Positions 10,130 through 21,134 of a DNA stretch of 64,000 nucleotides are shown in pieces. The DNA comes from Acanthococcus lagerstroemiae (Eukaryota; Arthropoda; Insecta; Hemiptera; Eriococcidae): contig CM063112.1 in the NCBI GenBank assembly GCA_031841125.1, positions 16,766,603 to 16,830,602 on the forward strand, read 5' to 3'. Below the pieces are notes generated by a model. It had not been told where the DNA came from. It worked only from the letters and a program-made list of their open reading frames with translations, and did not search any database. A program made the position numbers and the translations under genes. Each line of letters starts with the position of its first letter. Position 1 is the stretch's first letter.

Positions 10130-10850
10130 GGTCTGCTTTGTGCTTCTTTTGCCCTCCCCCTCTATCAGCGGTCCTCCTCCTCCACCACGACCCCCTCGTT
10201 GACCATGGCTGCTCTCCGCCTCCACGGTCACACCTCAACAGTCGCAGCCCTCCTCAGCCATAAACTCCTCCCCCACAATGGCCATAGTCCTCCACCTAGT
10301 CTCCTCCGATCACCCTCTTCCACCCCGAGTGCCCTCCATTAGGACCACGTCCTTCGACCACCCCGCACTACTATGGCCTTCATTTCTGTTCACGTACAAC
10401 ACCCCCACCACGACCTCTTAACTCATTACTACGACCTCCCCAATGGTGGGCTTAGTCCCTCTCTAAAGTCTTCCCCTTCCACGGCTCCATCACCCACTGC
10501 CTCCTAGCTCAACCATTCTACGGCCTCCTCGCTCAACCACCACAAAGATCCCCTGGTTCTCCAACCAGGAGCTTCCACCACCATGACCACTCCTCCCGCT
10601 CTAGAACCCTTCCTCTCAAGACCCTCTCCCCGGGACCAGAACCTTCTGCACTATGGCCTTCATTCGCCTTCGCGGCCGCCTCTCTTACCAAGAACTTCCT
10701 CCTCCACCAGGACCCTTTCCTCACTACTATCCCCCTCCCCACTCGGGGCCTTTACCTCCCTTGACAGTCCTCGCCACCACCATGGTTTTCCTCCCCTTTA
10801 GGAGCTCCCTCCTCTACCATGAATACCTCTTACACCCCCAGGCCTTTTTG
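10130..10850. repeat. Pyrimidine-rich degenerate repeat tract
   Basis: About 700 bp almost devoid of long purine runs on the plus strand, made of variants of CTCCTCCACCACTATGGCC. Strong strand asymmetry gives Pro/Ser/Leu-rich open frames on plus (10583-10943) and Arg/Gly-rich frames on minus; these are composition artefacts. It is an old minisatellite that could form triplex DNA. Confidence 0.6.
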
Positions 10851-12049
10851 AATAACAATAAAAAGGTTTCTGAGGATATATCTTCTAGCCCCCCCCCCCT
10901 ACAAGGAAAAATTACAGAATACCCACATTATTTCTCAACCTAACCTCGAAACCTTCTAATGCGGAGTAAAATACACAATATGAAAGAATTTGTAAAAAAT
11001 GTGGAGATAAATCCCCCTTACCCCGACCTGGGAAGAAAGCTGAAAATTAATGATTTTTACAACTTAACTCGGACAAAAATTTCACTAGCAAGTATAGCCT
11101 TACCTATAAAATACACAGGTTGTTTTTGTTTTCTTATTTACTAATAATATAGAGAGAAAATTATAGGCTATCTCCTGCCCATTCTGGCAGTTTTCTATTT
11201 ACGCCACTACTCAGAGCCCCTTAGTTCTTAAGTTTTTGAAGTCGAATCTACCTATTAGCAGTGCTAAACTGATTATTGTTCCTTTTGATGGACACATCAT
11301 GTCCTGAAAATTTGAGCTCGATTTGATAAAATTGAGAGAATCCCCATTTTATGAAAACGTACTTTGACTTTCGATTCCAAATCGTCCGCGTAAAGGACAC
11401 AAAAATGGAATTATAAGAAAATTTATTTCTCCGTATCCAAATTTTCAGGCCGGGAATGCAAGCATTGTTCTCTCAAATCACGAATCACTCCTGAACGTGA
11501 ATCTTTTTTCCCCATCCCCACTGTACGCCCGATTTTCATGCAACCCACAAACACGTGGGATAATGGGAATACCACTGTACTTTGACAACAGACATGAAGC
11601 TCAATTTACTCGAAATTGCAGTCATGTTATTGGTGCCCTTTGCCTTCCACCCGCTTCAATTCTGGTTGCGACAGAAATATTTTTAGAATAAAATGAACCA
11701 CTTATCGCTTGTTTAAAAGAAAAAGGACCTTTGCGTATTTGCACTGTCACATACCATTTCAAGTAAGTGAGCTCTCAGTCTCACAATTTCCTCTGTTAGA
11801 ACTGGAAGGGGGACGGGACACAATGATACTACTGTTCTCATACTTGCGGGAAGGACCGCAAGTGCACCCCTTGCGTCCCAGCTCTGGTGCCACTGCTCTA
11901 AAGTTCAAGGGCCCTTTCGAAACGCATCTAGCTACATCTGCGAATTAGTAACCTATTTCCTCCTTTTTTTCACACTACGCTCGGACACCCGGTATAAGAT
12001 CACCCTCGGAGCACAGCCCGTTCATCTAACAAACGGGAGATACTACTAC
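10851..12049. other. No feature recognised
   Basis: AT-rich at first, with a C11 run at 10889-10899 and a single AACCTAACC at about 10939. From 11500 the base composition is balanced. Open frames of 60-79 codons are present but unremarkable. Confidence 0.3.
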
Positions 12050-12229
12050 GATGCCCATGTACGAAGAACCACCACTAACCAATGACCGCAATCCCAGCAC
12101 AGCGAATTCCGGCAGCTCCCGATCGGCCGTCGTCATAAACCGGAGACGAATGAACAACACAGTTCGAAATTTAGAGGGAAAAACGAGACTTTTTCAGTAC
12201 AAAGGCTGTATACTACAATGTATACTCAC

Positions 12230-12420
12230 CCATGTTCTCTAGAGCGGGCGCACCGCGAACAGGCGGAGTATATCGCGAAACGCACCAACACACGCGCACG
12301 TAACACTCATACCAGCACGACCCCGGTCCCGCGTGCCACAGACATAAAACCCTTTTCTCCTATCTAATGGAAGACGGAACGTTCATAAGTACCTGCATGA
12401 AAAGGTCCGGATAGAGGAGC
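12230..12420 (-). other. Candidate 5' exon ending ATG-G|GTGAGT
   Basis: Read on the minus strand, CpG-rich sequence leads into AGAGAACATGG|GTGAGT, that is, a start codon (12233-12231) in a good context (AAC ATG G) followed after one base by a consensus 5' splice site at 12230/12229. Upstream on this strand (12240-12960) is a CpG-rich island suited to a promoter. Its upstream end is not defined. Only one coding base after ATG would lie in this exon. The call rests on signal quality alone. Confidence 0.3.
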
Positions 12421-12960
12421 CATGCGACAAGCGTCGTACACAGTACAGACGTCGTCACCGCGTACCCGGGGCCGGGATAGCTGCTCGTTCTGATTGGGTG
12501 ACGAACGTCCAAAGAGAGGAAGTACTTAAAACGCGATTCTGGCGGATTGTTTCAAGAAAAAAGAAAAAAAGAAGAAAAAAAAACCAACGTCGCATATGAG
12601 ACGCGGTTGCAGCCAAATGATTGGCTGACGACGTTGTCGGGGGAGAGTTGTATCTACGTGCACTCGAGTGCAAGCGTCGGGCTTTTTCCCTTTTTTCCCT
12701 ATTTTTGCGTGCCTGCGTGTGCACGTTTTGGTTGCACTCATTCTTGTCGATTCTCCCTCCCCCTCGCATTCTCGGAAAATGCGCGCCGGCTTTTCAATTT
12801 TCACGTCAGACCGGCAAACTATGCACACGATGCACAATTTGGTCGCGGAGACGGCTGACGAGACGTTTTTCAATTGGCGGTAGGAAGACGAGCAGAAATC
12901 AGAAAAGACGCCAATAGAAGATGGAAATAACGTATTACGCGACGAGGGAGGGAAGAAAGC
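12240..12960. other. CpG-rich non-repetitive island
   Basis: Dense CpG with a short A/AAAG-rich tract at 12555-12592. Several overlapping frames exist on both strands (up to 155 codons on minus, 12526-12993), but they are Ser/Arg/Phe-rich and unlike any family I know. Probably the promoter side of the minus-strand exon candidate at 12230. Confidence 0.35.
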
Positions 12961-13529
12961 GGTTTCACGAGTGTCATACATAGCCTTCTTCACGACTGCT
13001 CATGCATGACAATTTTCTTTCAAAATATCGACCAATCTCCAACTAGAAGCATTGTCTTATCAACGTTACTTCTTTCGCTCAGGATCGTTGGGAAATGAAT
13101 TACTTTCTTCCCTAGGGAAGGAAACAGCCGTTTTCCTAGCTGTATCGCCGCAGAAAGAGTACCCCTTAGACGCAGCTCAAAAACATCACTTTCCGACAGA
13201 GACGGAAAGCCGATCCAGAGAACTCCACCTTTCGGATACCAGTTTTCAAAACGATTTTGTTTTTTTGGAGGATTTCGCGTCTGATTTTCGACTTTTGGTC
13301 ATTCGATTTCGGATTTGGCTCTTGACAGTCAACATATCCAAGACTAAAGTCGCGTCACAACAAGTACGATACATGGAGTACACTGAACACCCCCCCCCCA
13401 CCCCCCAAAGGAAAAATGAACAATATCCAGCAAGTGATAAACGGCGATTTGTTTCACTACACGTATATTCGTCTTTTTTTTCAATGCCATGGGTTCGTTA
13501 GTACATCTGTCTAATGATAAAAGGTGTTT
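12961..13529. other. Unassigned; short degenerate repeat inside
   Basis: A plus-strand frame (13052-13501) is open for 149 codons, but its middle (13240-13340, GATTTTCGACTTTTGGTC and similar) belongs to the degenerate repeat class seen at 18.2, 26.3 and 29.7 kb, and a C10 run at 13390-13399 lies within it. It is not considered a gene. Confidence 0.35.
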
Positions 13530-13957
13530 ACTGCTACAATTTCATGTTTGTAGCGGCAGTATGAGTCTTTCGATATTATTACGTCTATGTAAATTAGTTT
13601 CCTACATATTCTGTAATATTTATGGTGTCAAGTATTTGTATCATTAGCTCTAGGTAGCACAGGATTTTGTCTCCTTTTTTCATTGAAATTTTACACGGTT
13701 ACTTACGTTGTTTGTTTTTCTAAGGAAATGGTCAAATTGTCAGCCAGTTCTTGTCCACATTAGTAAAATATCATGTACATATCTCTGCCAAATTTTAATG
13801 ATGTTTTGGTATTTACTTTTAGTTATCATGTAATTTTCGAAGTTGCTCACGTATTCGAATGTTGGTGATATGGGTGATCCCACTGCCAGTCCTTTTGTCT
13901 GATCATAGTATTAGTCCAATCAAATAAGCATTTGAACTGGAACAAATTGCAATCAAG
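13530..13957 (-). pseudogene. Penelope-like element RT, 3' part (dead)
   Basis: Minus-strand translation gives YYDQTKGLAVGSPISPTFEY and IWQRYVHDILLMWTRTG, matching the Penelope-type RT pattern 'Y.QtkGLAMGSPLSP.lA' and 'W.RYVDDif..W.G'. The first Asp of the YVDD box is replaced by His. Stops and a frameshift follow (for example KGDKILCYLELMIQ corresponds to '..L.FLDl.I'). The remainder of the RT (motif A) lies at 14706-15090, split off by an insertion. The copy is old and cannot be active. Confidence 0.8.
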
Positions 13958-14705
13958 GGTTTCTTTGCGGATTATTGCACGGATTAGCCCACTGAATGAC
14001 CCACATAAAACTCATACCTCCAACTCGCGCGCGTTTTCTACCATTGTGGCCGAAGTGCCCCCTTCGTCAGATTTTTTCCAAATAACTCGAAAAGTATGAG
14101 AGATATTGGGATACTTTACTGGATCAAAAATACGCTCTTCAAAATTTCTTGTAAGATCATGTCAAACATGATGCCTTCAACTAAAAGGGAACGCCACAGA
14201 GAGCTACCCATAGTTTTTTTTTTGTTTTTTTTTAAACCAAATAAATGGAAAATTATACCTGATAATGATAACATTCATCCTGTTCACAATTGAATGCGTC
14301 CATTGATAAAGGGCCTAAGTACGAAAATGACGTTTTGAGACACAAGCGTTTGAAAGTTTGAGTTTATATCCAGTAATCTAATGATGATTATTTGGGTAAT
14401 AATTAATATTATATTATAAAGTTGGAAGTCCTACTATGCAATCCTAAAGTGTAAAGAGCCGAGGTCAAATGTAGGCGGAGATATGGATTGAGAAGTGTGA
14501 CGGAAAGTTAGGCCTTTTTTCCTTGGATCACCTTCTTCTACTTCTTTTTCAGTCAGGACCGCAGAGAGAAAAGGCGGGCCCCGGGCAAACACGAGAGGAT
14601 AGAACCCCTATGTTAGCAGGGGTGGGGGTCAACAGGCGGGTTGGAGGGATGGATTTTACGCGGGTTGTTCAGTCAAACAGTCTGCACAATAATCCGCGAA
14701 AAACC
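13958..14705. mobile_element. TIR element inserted in the Penelope-like copy
   Basis: A 748-bp segment bounded by inverted ends GGTTTCTTTGCGGATTATTG and the inverse of GGTTTTTCGCGGATTATTG interrupts the RT between motifs A and B. It contains a T-rich tract at 14213-14232 and no transposase. No clear target duplication is visible, so the superfamily is unassigned. Confidence 0.65.
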
Positions 14706-15090
14706 AGTTGACCACAATTTTTCCTAATTTAGGCTCGATCTGACGCTAATTTGACTCGTTTAGTATGTATTGTCAAATTGGAAGTAGCTCTGATTGATCT
14801 CTTGTAAATGTTGACATAGTTCCTGCAGTCTGTGTTGTCTTGGTAGTCATCGCTGTCCAACAGTCAGCCAAGTTCGTCTTTAGGTATGTTGCCCCACATG
14901 TTGGTGACACCCAGTGAGATCAGTTTATCCCTGTAGTGTAATCAGTATTGGTTTTAGTCAGATGTTTTTTCAATTTTGTACTCAGTTTCTAAGTAGCAAT
15001 AGTCTTTCAAGTATATTGTTGCTGTTTTGACCATTTTGTAATTTGGTACCCCTAAACTATACTATATCTAAGGTCTCAGTAATTTCACAA
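14706..15090 (-). pseudogene. Penelope-like element RT, 5' part (dead)
   Basis: Minus-strand frames read PNYKMVKTATIYLKDYCYLE then TEYKIEKTSD, and KLISLGVTNMWGNIPKDEL, aligning with 'gsPtYklak.l...l.p', 'yiiKns.dF' and RT motif A 'lvSlDVtnlftNiP..e'. The motif A Asp is Gly here. In-frame stops are present. Together with 13530-13957 it forms one RT split by the 748-bp insertion. Confidence 0.75.
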
Positions 15091-16003
15091 ATATAAATAA
15101 ACAGCCAATAAGCACACATTACACCAAATAGACAACAACAATACAACATTGGACAAACACTATAAACTAAACGGCCAATAGGAACTCAGACAATCGCAGC
15201 TTACCAAACGGTACTACTTGAACCTATGTTATAAGCCACCCTCGTAGTGTCGTGTATAAGACAACTGATGGCGGCATAACAGCCGAAAACGCTCTGGTCA
15301 AGATACAACTTCAATAGTAAACAAGTGGTACTTCATCAGCAAATTAATTTGAATTTCACTAACACCTTGCAGCAAAGTAGCAAAATGAATTTGAATCTAG
15401 AGTACAACCTATTTGCCTCTAATATCCAATGAAAAAATTGTGCCCCCCCACCCACTGAGAAACTTCAAGTTATTATACAACAACAACAACCATCGTTGGG
15501 GTTGTCCCCAGCCGTATCTTTGGGAACATCATACTCGATGAAGTTCTTTCACTCCACGTACTGAGCAAAGTGATAGCTATATTATTGTACGCGGTTATAG
15601 GAATAACCTAAAAAAGTTCTAAATGCAATCAGAAGAAACGAAAAAAATTAAGACTAAAATATCAACGTTATTAGGTGACAATGACCCATTTCACAATATC
15701 CCGGAAAAAGAAAATTAAAAAACATGATTTTAGGTAATTTTCCACAACATTTTCATCGGCCTCAAGTTTGAATGACAGAAAATGGGTAAGTTGAAGAAAT
15801 CTGAAAATCTATCAACTTCAACTTTAAGCTGATGACCTTTCTACCTCTAGCTTTTGTCCTTAATAGCCAAAATCCAGAAATTTTCAACTTCTGATTTTCG
15901 GCTTTTGGCGTTTCTTCCATTTCTGCCTTCTAAAGATTAAGCTGATAAAATACAATCAGCTTCTCTAAGTAGATGGCTACTAAAAATAAATAAATAAACT
16001 TAC
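15091..16003. other. Unassigned; hammerhead-like motif at 15265
   Basis: AT-rich sequence next to the Penelope-like copy. At 15265-15299 (plus) CTGATG, a short GGC/GCC stem, GAAAAC and GGTC occur in the order of a hammerhead ribozyme core, a motif known from Penelope-like elements. The seventh core base is G instead of A, and stem I pairing is poor (GUAU/AUAC only). It lies on the strand opposite to the RT. No gene seen. Confidence 0.25.
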
Positions 16004-16066
16004 GTGATCGCGGCGATCGGATTGGACTGCGGTTTCAGCGCAACAGCCATTGAGTCCCAAATTAGG
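16004..16066 (-). CDS. Candidate 63-nt coding exon
   Basis: On the minus strand GTTTTGTTTACAG| precedes and |GTAAGTTT follows a 63-nt, GC-richer block in AT-rich surroundings; both splice sites are near consensus. One frame is fully open: LIWDSMAVALKPQSNPIAAI plus two bases, so the donor is in phase 2. A second frame is also open (PNLGLNGCCAET...) and the third has a stop at the start. If the internal ATG is the start, this is a first coding exon (MAVALKPQ...). I do not recognise the protein. It is the best evidence for a host gene on the minus strand; no partner exons could be joined with confidence. Confidence 0.5.
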
Positions 16067-16159
16067 CTGTAAACAAAACACAAACCATTAGAATCAAAAG
16101 TCAAAGCATAATCAACATGATGGTTAGGAGATCTACACAGACGAAGCTGGTTCCGGTTT

Positions 16160-16600
16160 ACATCACACGAGCGGAAGTTTAAAGCAATTCATAATGGCGG
16201 CGAACTGGAAAAATCGAGAGCTGCTCGTTTTGGGGCTGAAAACTGAGATCACTGGGGGACTTTGGAGACCTAATGTTTTGATTTTAGGCGATTTTTCAAA
16301 TTTATGTAACTGATTCTCAATAACTTGAGAAATAAAGCATGCTTTTTTACACAGACTTATTTCAGGAAAATGCCCCACCTCTGGTATTTTGAGGAACTTC
16401 TTCGGAAAGGGGTATTTCTTCGAAATGGAAGATTCTGGGGGTGTTTTACGGCTAAAAATTGAGATTATTGACTTGGGCGAGTTAATTTTCTCATTTTAGG
16501 TGACTTTTCAGATTTGCGGGACTGATTCTCAATAACTTCAGAAAAAAAGCATGACTTCTTTTATTAGATGAAGTATGTTACTGTCGAAATAAACAAGAGT
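16160..16600. repeat. Direct duplication, period about 215 bp
   Basis: GGGGCTGAAAACTGAGATCA... with ACTGATTCTCAATAACTTGAG (about 16231-16355) is repeated as CGGCTAAAAATTGAGATTA... with ACTGATTCTCAATAACTTCAG (about 16448-16565). The link segment CAGACTTATTTCAGGAAAATG recurs at about 19377 with its continuation (AAAGGGGTATTT, GGAAGATT). This is a diverged dispersed repeat. The minus frame at 16163-16378 lies inside it. Confidence 0.6.
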
Positions 16601-18195
16601 TTGTTTGTCATCAATTTTGTATAAAATTTTGATGGAAACAAGAACATTCGATCCCTAATTCCGCCTCCCCTCGCTGATACTGATTCACAAGCAAGGAATA
16701 GCACAAGAATGCAAGGTGCTACTATTCATTTTGAATATCTGTTGATTGATGAACCAGAATAATAGGACCTCTATTCAGGGGTGAAACGGTAGGGGATGTG
16801 GGGGTTGAAACACCCCCCAATAATTTAGCAGTCGGCAAATTTAGAACAGGTTCATTTGAATTTTTCATGTTTTATGAATGTCTGTTGGTTTGATTGTTTT
16901 TTGTAATGTTTTTTTTTAAATTAAAAAAAATATTTCTATTCAAAAATCGACAAATTTATAATTTTTTAAAAATTTTGTCAGTGAATTTTTAGTTTAAAGA
17001 AAATATTTGTCAGCAAATTTTTCTTCTCCACATCCCCAAACTAAAAGTTAAATTTCGTTTCTGAAAATGGTGTACCCTGGACTCCTGTCAGAGACTAGTC
17101 AGTCAAAAGCCGAAGGTAGGTTTCAAGTTGAGGATCGAACGTTATCTGAACGGTTGAAAAAAAGCTAAAATACGGAAGACATTTCAAAAATCTGAAAGTC
17201 GGTAGCAAACGTTGAATTTCGAATTTCAAAGACTCTTCTGTTTTTACTAGATTCTCTGTTTGACCTAGAGCTTAAAATTTGAGAAATTTAAACATTTTAT
17301 TAAATTCTAAAGGTTGAAAGTAAAAGACTTATTTTCCAGTGTCACAAGCTGAATCCGATAGCAAATGTTCTATTGTTCAATTTACGGGCTTCGATCCTGG
17401 CGAATATAGGAGAGAAATTTAGTCTAAAACAAAAGTCAAAACTCCATGTGTTTTTCCCGTAGGAACGAAAGGGAGCTTGTGGCATGGCACGGATTCCTCT
17501 TATCCAATTAACCTAAAACTTTGTAAAATTTGTAGCTTTTTTTTTTTTTTTTTTTTTTTAATTCTATTGGAACCAACTTAGGAAATGAATCAGAGGAAAT
17601 TCAGAAAAAAATATCACCAAAAGAGTAAATAACGACCATCTGAATGTGTAAAGGAAGTTGTGTGTTCCTCTCAAGTATTTCCAACATCCTTCCAGTTGAC
17701 CTTTCCAGATTAGGATATGCTCATGTGAGCAAATGTAAATGCTAGGGGGATGAAAGCTTGAAAACGAATAAAGTGGGATTTATTTTACGTATATTTTTGG
17801 GGCTGGTAAAAAAATCAGCACATAGATGCCAGTCAGGTAAATCCGGCATTGTTAGTGAATAAAAACACTGACCGTTAATTTTTATATAAACTGTAAAATG
17901 GTAATCCCCACACCCATTTTTATTCCAAAGTCCGATTGACGTGGGACAAACTGGGGTCTTCAAAAGGCAAGTAATGATGCTGAATTGAGGAACGCATTCA
18001 CGCTCATTTTCCTCTTTTCTTTCTTTTTCGCGAAAGATGAAGATGAGCCCATTCTGAATGGGAAAAGAATGAAAATTTTTTCCCTTAATTCGGCATCTCT
18101 GACGGCAATGTCTAGTTTCTTTTTCGGTGGGGGGGGGGGGGGAGAGGAGACAAAAAAACGCTTCCATTAAGCAAGATTAGAGCTGAACTTGAAAA
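16601..18195. other. No feature recognised
   Basis: AT-rich sequence with a T20 run near 17540-17559 and a G14 run at 18129-18142. CAGGGGTGAAACGG (16777) and ACCCTG (17080) resemble MITE ends but lack a target duplication. A minus frame of 141 codons (17742-18167) has no recognisable features and ends near the G run. Confidence 0.35.
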
Positions 18196-18199
18196 AAAT

Positions 18200-18780
18200 A
18201 ATAGTTTTTGGTCGTTGATTTCGAAAATTTCACCAGAAGATCCTTCTCTAAACCCTGAATTGACTTTCAGTTCTCTATTGTTGGAAAATTGAGTAACGAA
18301 TCAAAATACGAGCAGTTTATCGCATCGCTGAATTCGAAAGCTTCTATGAGCTTTCTTATTAAACTGCGATTTGGGACCCAAAATTCAGAATTGATTTTTA
18401 GGAAATCGAATAAAGTATTAGAATTTTCTCGGTTGATGAATTTGAAAATTTCATCAGATTCCTCTTGGATTCTCGATTTAGGCTTCAAAAGCCAAAACTG
18501 GTCTCCAGAAGTGATTAAAATTGAATTCCCGGTAACCGAATCAAATATCGAAATGGGGAAGGGGAGAGCAGAGGTCGCCTAATTTGGAAATTCCATCAAC
18601 GCGATAAATTTTTCGTATTGACTCTCGGGTAGGCCACAAACATCAAAATGAGAGTCGAAATTGAACGAACTTGATTTAATCTTTCGACATTTTCATAACC
18701 ATCAAATTACCAAAATTCGAATTGGAGGAAAAATTTCAAAATTATCCAAGTATGAGTTATTATAAGGGGAACATTCAAGT
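18200..18780. repeat. Degenerate GTTGATTTCGAAAATTTCA repeat
   Basis: Blocks resembling TCGTTGATTTCGAAAATTTCATCAGATT and CCCAAAATTCAGAATTGA recur at roughly 100-130 bp with many indels. It is the same family as 26.23-26.94 and 29.6-30.34 kb. The 97-codon plus frame and 73-codon minus frame here are by-products. Confidence 0.55.
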
Positions 18781-19064
18781 CTTTAAAAATCAAAAACTAT
18801 GAAATTGAACCAAAATTAGGAATTACAATAGTCGCTGTTCAACATCACACGCAAAAATTGCCAATTAACCTAGGAATGATGAAGTTCAATCAAAGCTCCA
18901 AGGGTCATTACTAAATTTGTAACAGCCCCCCCACACTTCAAACAAGAAAATGGAGTATTTACTCACATAATTCTGATTTGCAGTAGAACAGAATTACGTT
19001 TCTAAATATTATTGACAAACTGGAAGGAAGTCATTTTATGTAAATTATTCTCGTCACATTGTAC

Positions 19065-19277
19065 CTCTTTTTCTAATTTGCTCTCAACCCGATCCCTGGA
19101 ATCTGCCTTTTCAAGCATTACCTCAGAGACGTCGGAGATACTGTTAGGGCTGTCTTAGCCCTCTCCTCTCCTTGGCGAAAAACCGGGCCAGGTTGAAATG
19201 TAGCGAACTGCTACGTGGACTCAAACCTAGGATCTTCGGATGCCGAGACCAGCGCACTATCCACTGGGTCAACGCTG
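19065..19277 (-). mobile_element. tRNA-derived SINE, family A, copy 2
   Basis: Minus-strand copy whose 3' tail (AAATTAGAAAAAGAGG) is at the left end and whose tRNA head (GACCCAGTGGATAGTGCGCTGG, B box GGTTTGAGTCC) is at the right. The A box is mutated (TTGACCCAGTGG). No clear target-site duplication was found, so it is probably an old copy. Confidence 0.85.
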
Positions 19278-19339
19278 TTAGCTGTATTTTGGACTTTTGT
19301 AAATACACTTTATTCGATTTAATTGTCGCACTTTAATTG

Positions 19340-19475
19340 ACCGCTACTATAACAGAAGAAAGCGCGACTTTTTTCACAGACTTATCTCAGGAAAATGCTC
19401 CACTTCTCATCTTTAGAGGACCTTCTCCAAAAAGGGGTATTTTTTCGAAACGGAAGATTTTGGGAGTATTTCAGG
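19340..19475 (+). repeat. Third partial copy of the 16.3-kb repeat
   Basis: CACAGACTTATCTCAGGAAAATGCTCCACTTCTC and AAAAAGGGGTATTTTTTCGAAACGGAAGATTTTGGG correspond to 16350-16440 with moderate divergence. Confidence 0.55.
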
Positions 19476-19479
19476 GATC

Positions 19480-20360
19480 ATTCTGCATTCATGCCACCAT
19501 TGCCAGCGAACTGAGTCACAACAGCTTAAGAAACTTCAGTCTCGTCAGTTTCAGCTGCGTTATCATCCGAACACCGGAGAACCACTATTGCCACCGCAAC
19601 CTGGAGAGTGCAACAGATCCGTGTCTTCTGCAGCCAAGATTCGATGCCGACTTTGAGCGTCGAATTTATCGCGATACCTAATACCCCCGAAAGAGGTTTT
19701 CCGGGCGCCATAGAGAAAAGACTTATTAACAACTCCGGCATTACGTCTAACGAGATTAACGTTGCTCGTTCTAACGTGAAAGCAACGCGTCCGCATCTCA
19801 CTTTCCACACAGCCAGAGCAAACACTTTCTTATACACCACTCCGAACAGAAGTTTCAGCTACTTAGCGAAATTTAAAGCTACTTTGCGGCGACTTCGGCG
19901 TTTACCATTCGTATACAACAACCGAACAGAAAAGAATTGAAAGACAGAGCAGGGAACAAAAAGAAAAAGAAGAAACTTTGCTATTTACGAGCCTGTCGTT
20001 CTAGAATTTGACGTTTCTTGTATCGGCCAAAAGACAGTTTGAAACAACTGCAACAAGAAGCAAAAGGGAGTAAAGTTGCTTTAGGTCACCGCGCGACACG
20101 GCACCGCCACAGTCCTCCGTCCTGCGACTGATTACTGCTCGTCCCCGGTATAAACTTTGCAAACTGAGCCATATGTGCGCTGCGTTTCCTCCGGTCGAGC
20201 TTTTTCAGATTTATACGCGAGCTTTCAAGTTCGTGCTCTTTCGCGCCGCACTTTCTCAGGGAGCTGGCTAACCACCCGGAATGGCGAACTATAGTGCCGA
20301 GCGACCGGCAGAGCTTCGATTTCTCGATCTGGTGAACAAGAAGTGTTGACCAGTCACCTG
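19480..20360. other. CpG-rich non-repetitive island
   Basis: Balanced, CpG-containing unique sequence. It includes GGTATAAACTTT (TATA-like, about 20148) and a 22-codon plus frame starting ATGGCGAACTATAG at 20281. Frames of 104-114 codons overlap on both strands at 19337-19940 but are not recognised and start inside a repeat. Possible promoter or 5' exon region. Confidence 0.35.
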
Positions 20361-20439
20361 AAACATGTTTTTACTCAGTACCAAGCCATCCCCCTTTCCA
20401 GAGAGGAAAATAACTCTATCATAGCGAACGCGCGTTCGA

Positions 20440-20840
20440 AAAGCTGATTTTTTGGAATAATCAATTCGTTAAGGATTAATCGATTATATTTGACTAATCG
20501 ATTACTGTTGATCTGGTTACTACTGATCCGTCAATCGCTTACAATTAATTGAAACTGACTACTGATACTGAAATTTACGTCCAACTGTCTCACTGGAGCA
20601 ACAAAAGATCACATCTTAACACAACTATTTTAAATTAAATAATTGCTTTTAATTAATTAATTAGTTTCAAGTAATGGGTTGTTTTTGATTAATCAAATAT
20701 TTTTGAATTACTTCAACTGACAGTTTTCAATTATAGTCAAGCCTCTACAACTCGAAGTTCAAAGGAAACATAAATTTCTTCGAGTAATAAATGCTTTAGA
20801 GTTAAAGAAGTTTGAGGTAGAGAGGCTGAGATAGTAAAAC
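20440..20840. repeat. Degenerate TTAATCGATTA patch
   Basis: TTAATCGATTA, GATTAATCAAA and TTAATTAATTAG words over about 280 bp, followed by AT-rich sequence. Same class as the 51-53 kb arrays. Confidence 0.5.
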
Positions 20841-21134
20841 TTCGTGTTAGGAGGATTTCACATTTTCTTTTTAAACTCATAGTAATCACTGCATAAGCTA
20901 CTCAAATAACACATGAAGTCTACTGGCCGACTGACATCTTCTGTTTAAGCTTACTTGGAACTGTACAAAATTATGTTTTGCCTGTGTAGTCTATTTAGAT
21001 AAGAAGTTGATAATGTATCAAAATTCAAGTTGAAGAGGTATCATCCCCCTCCCCCAACAAAAAACTTCCGAGTTATAGAAGTCCTGTATTCGGCTTATGA
21101 AAGTACTAATTTTGTACAGGCTTATTGTGGAGAT

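Noticed and set aside
10583..10943. Pro/Ser-rich coding region
   Set aside because: The open frames follow from a pyrimidine-rich degenerate repeat and are equally open in other frames.
10936..10947. AACCTAACC as insect telomeric repeat
   Set aside because: A single unit (TTAGG-like on the other strand) occurs by chance; there is no tandem array.
12526..12993. 155-codon minus frame as a gene
   Set aside because: Ser/Arg/Phe/Lys-rich without recognisable motif, ends in an A/AAAG tract; equally long frames lie on the opposite strand.
13052..13501. 149-codon plus frame as a gene
   Set aside because: It contains part of a dispersed degenerate repeat and a C10 run, and shows no family signature.
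16777..17080. MITE with CAGGGG/ACCCTG ends
   Set aside because: Only 5 bp of terminal symmetry and no matching flanks.
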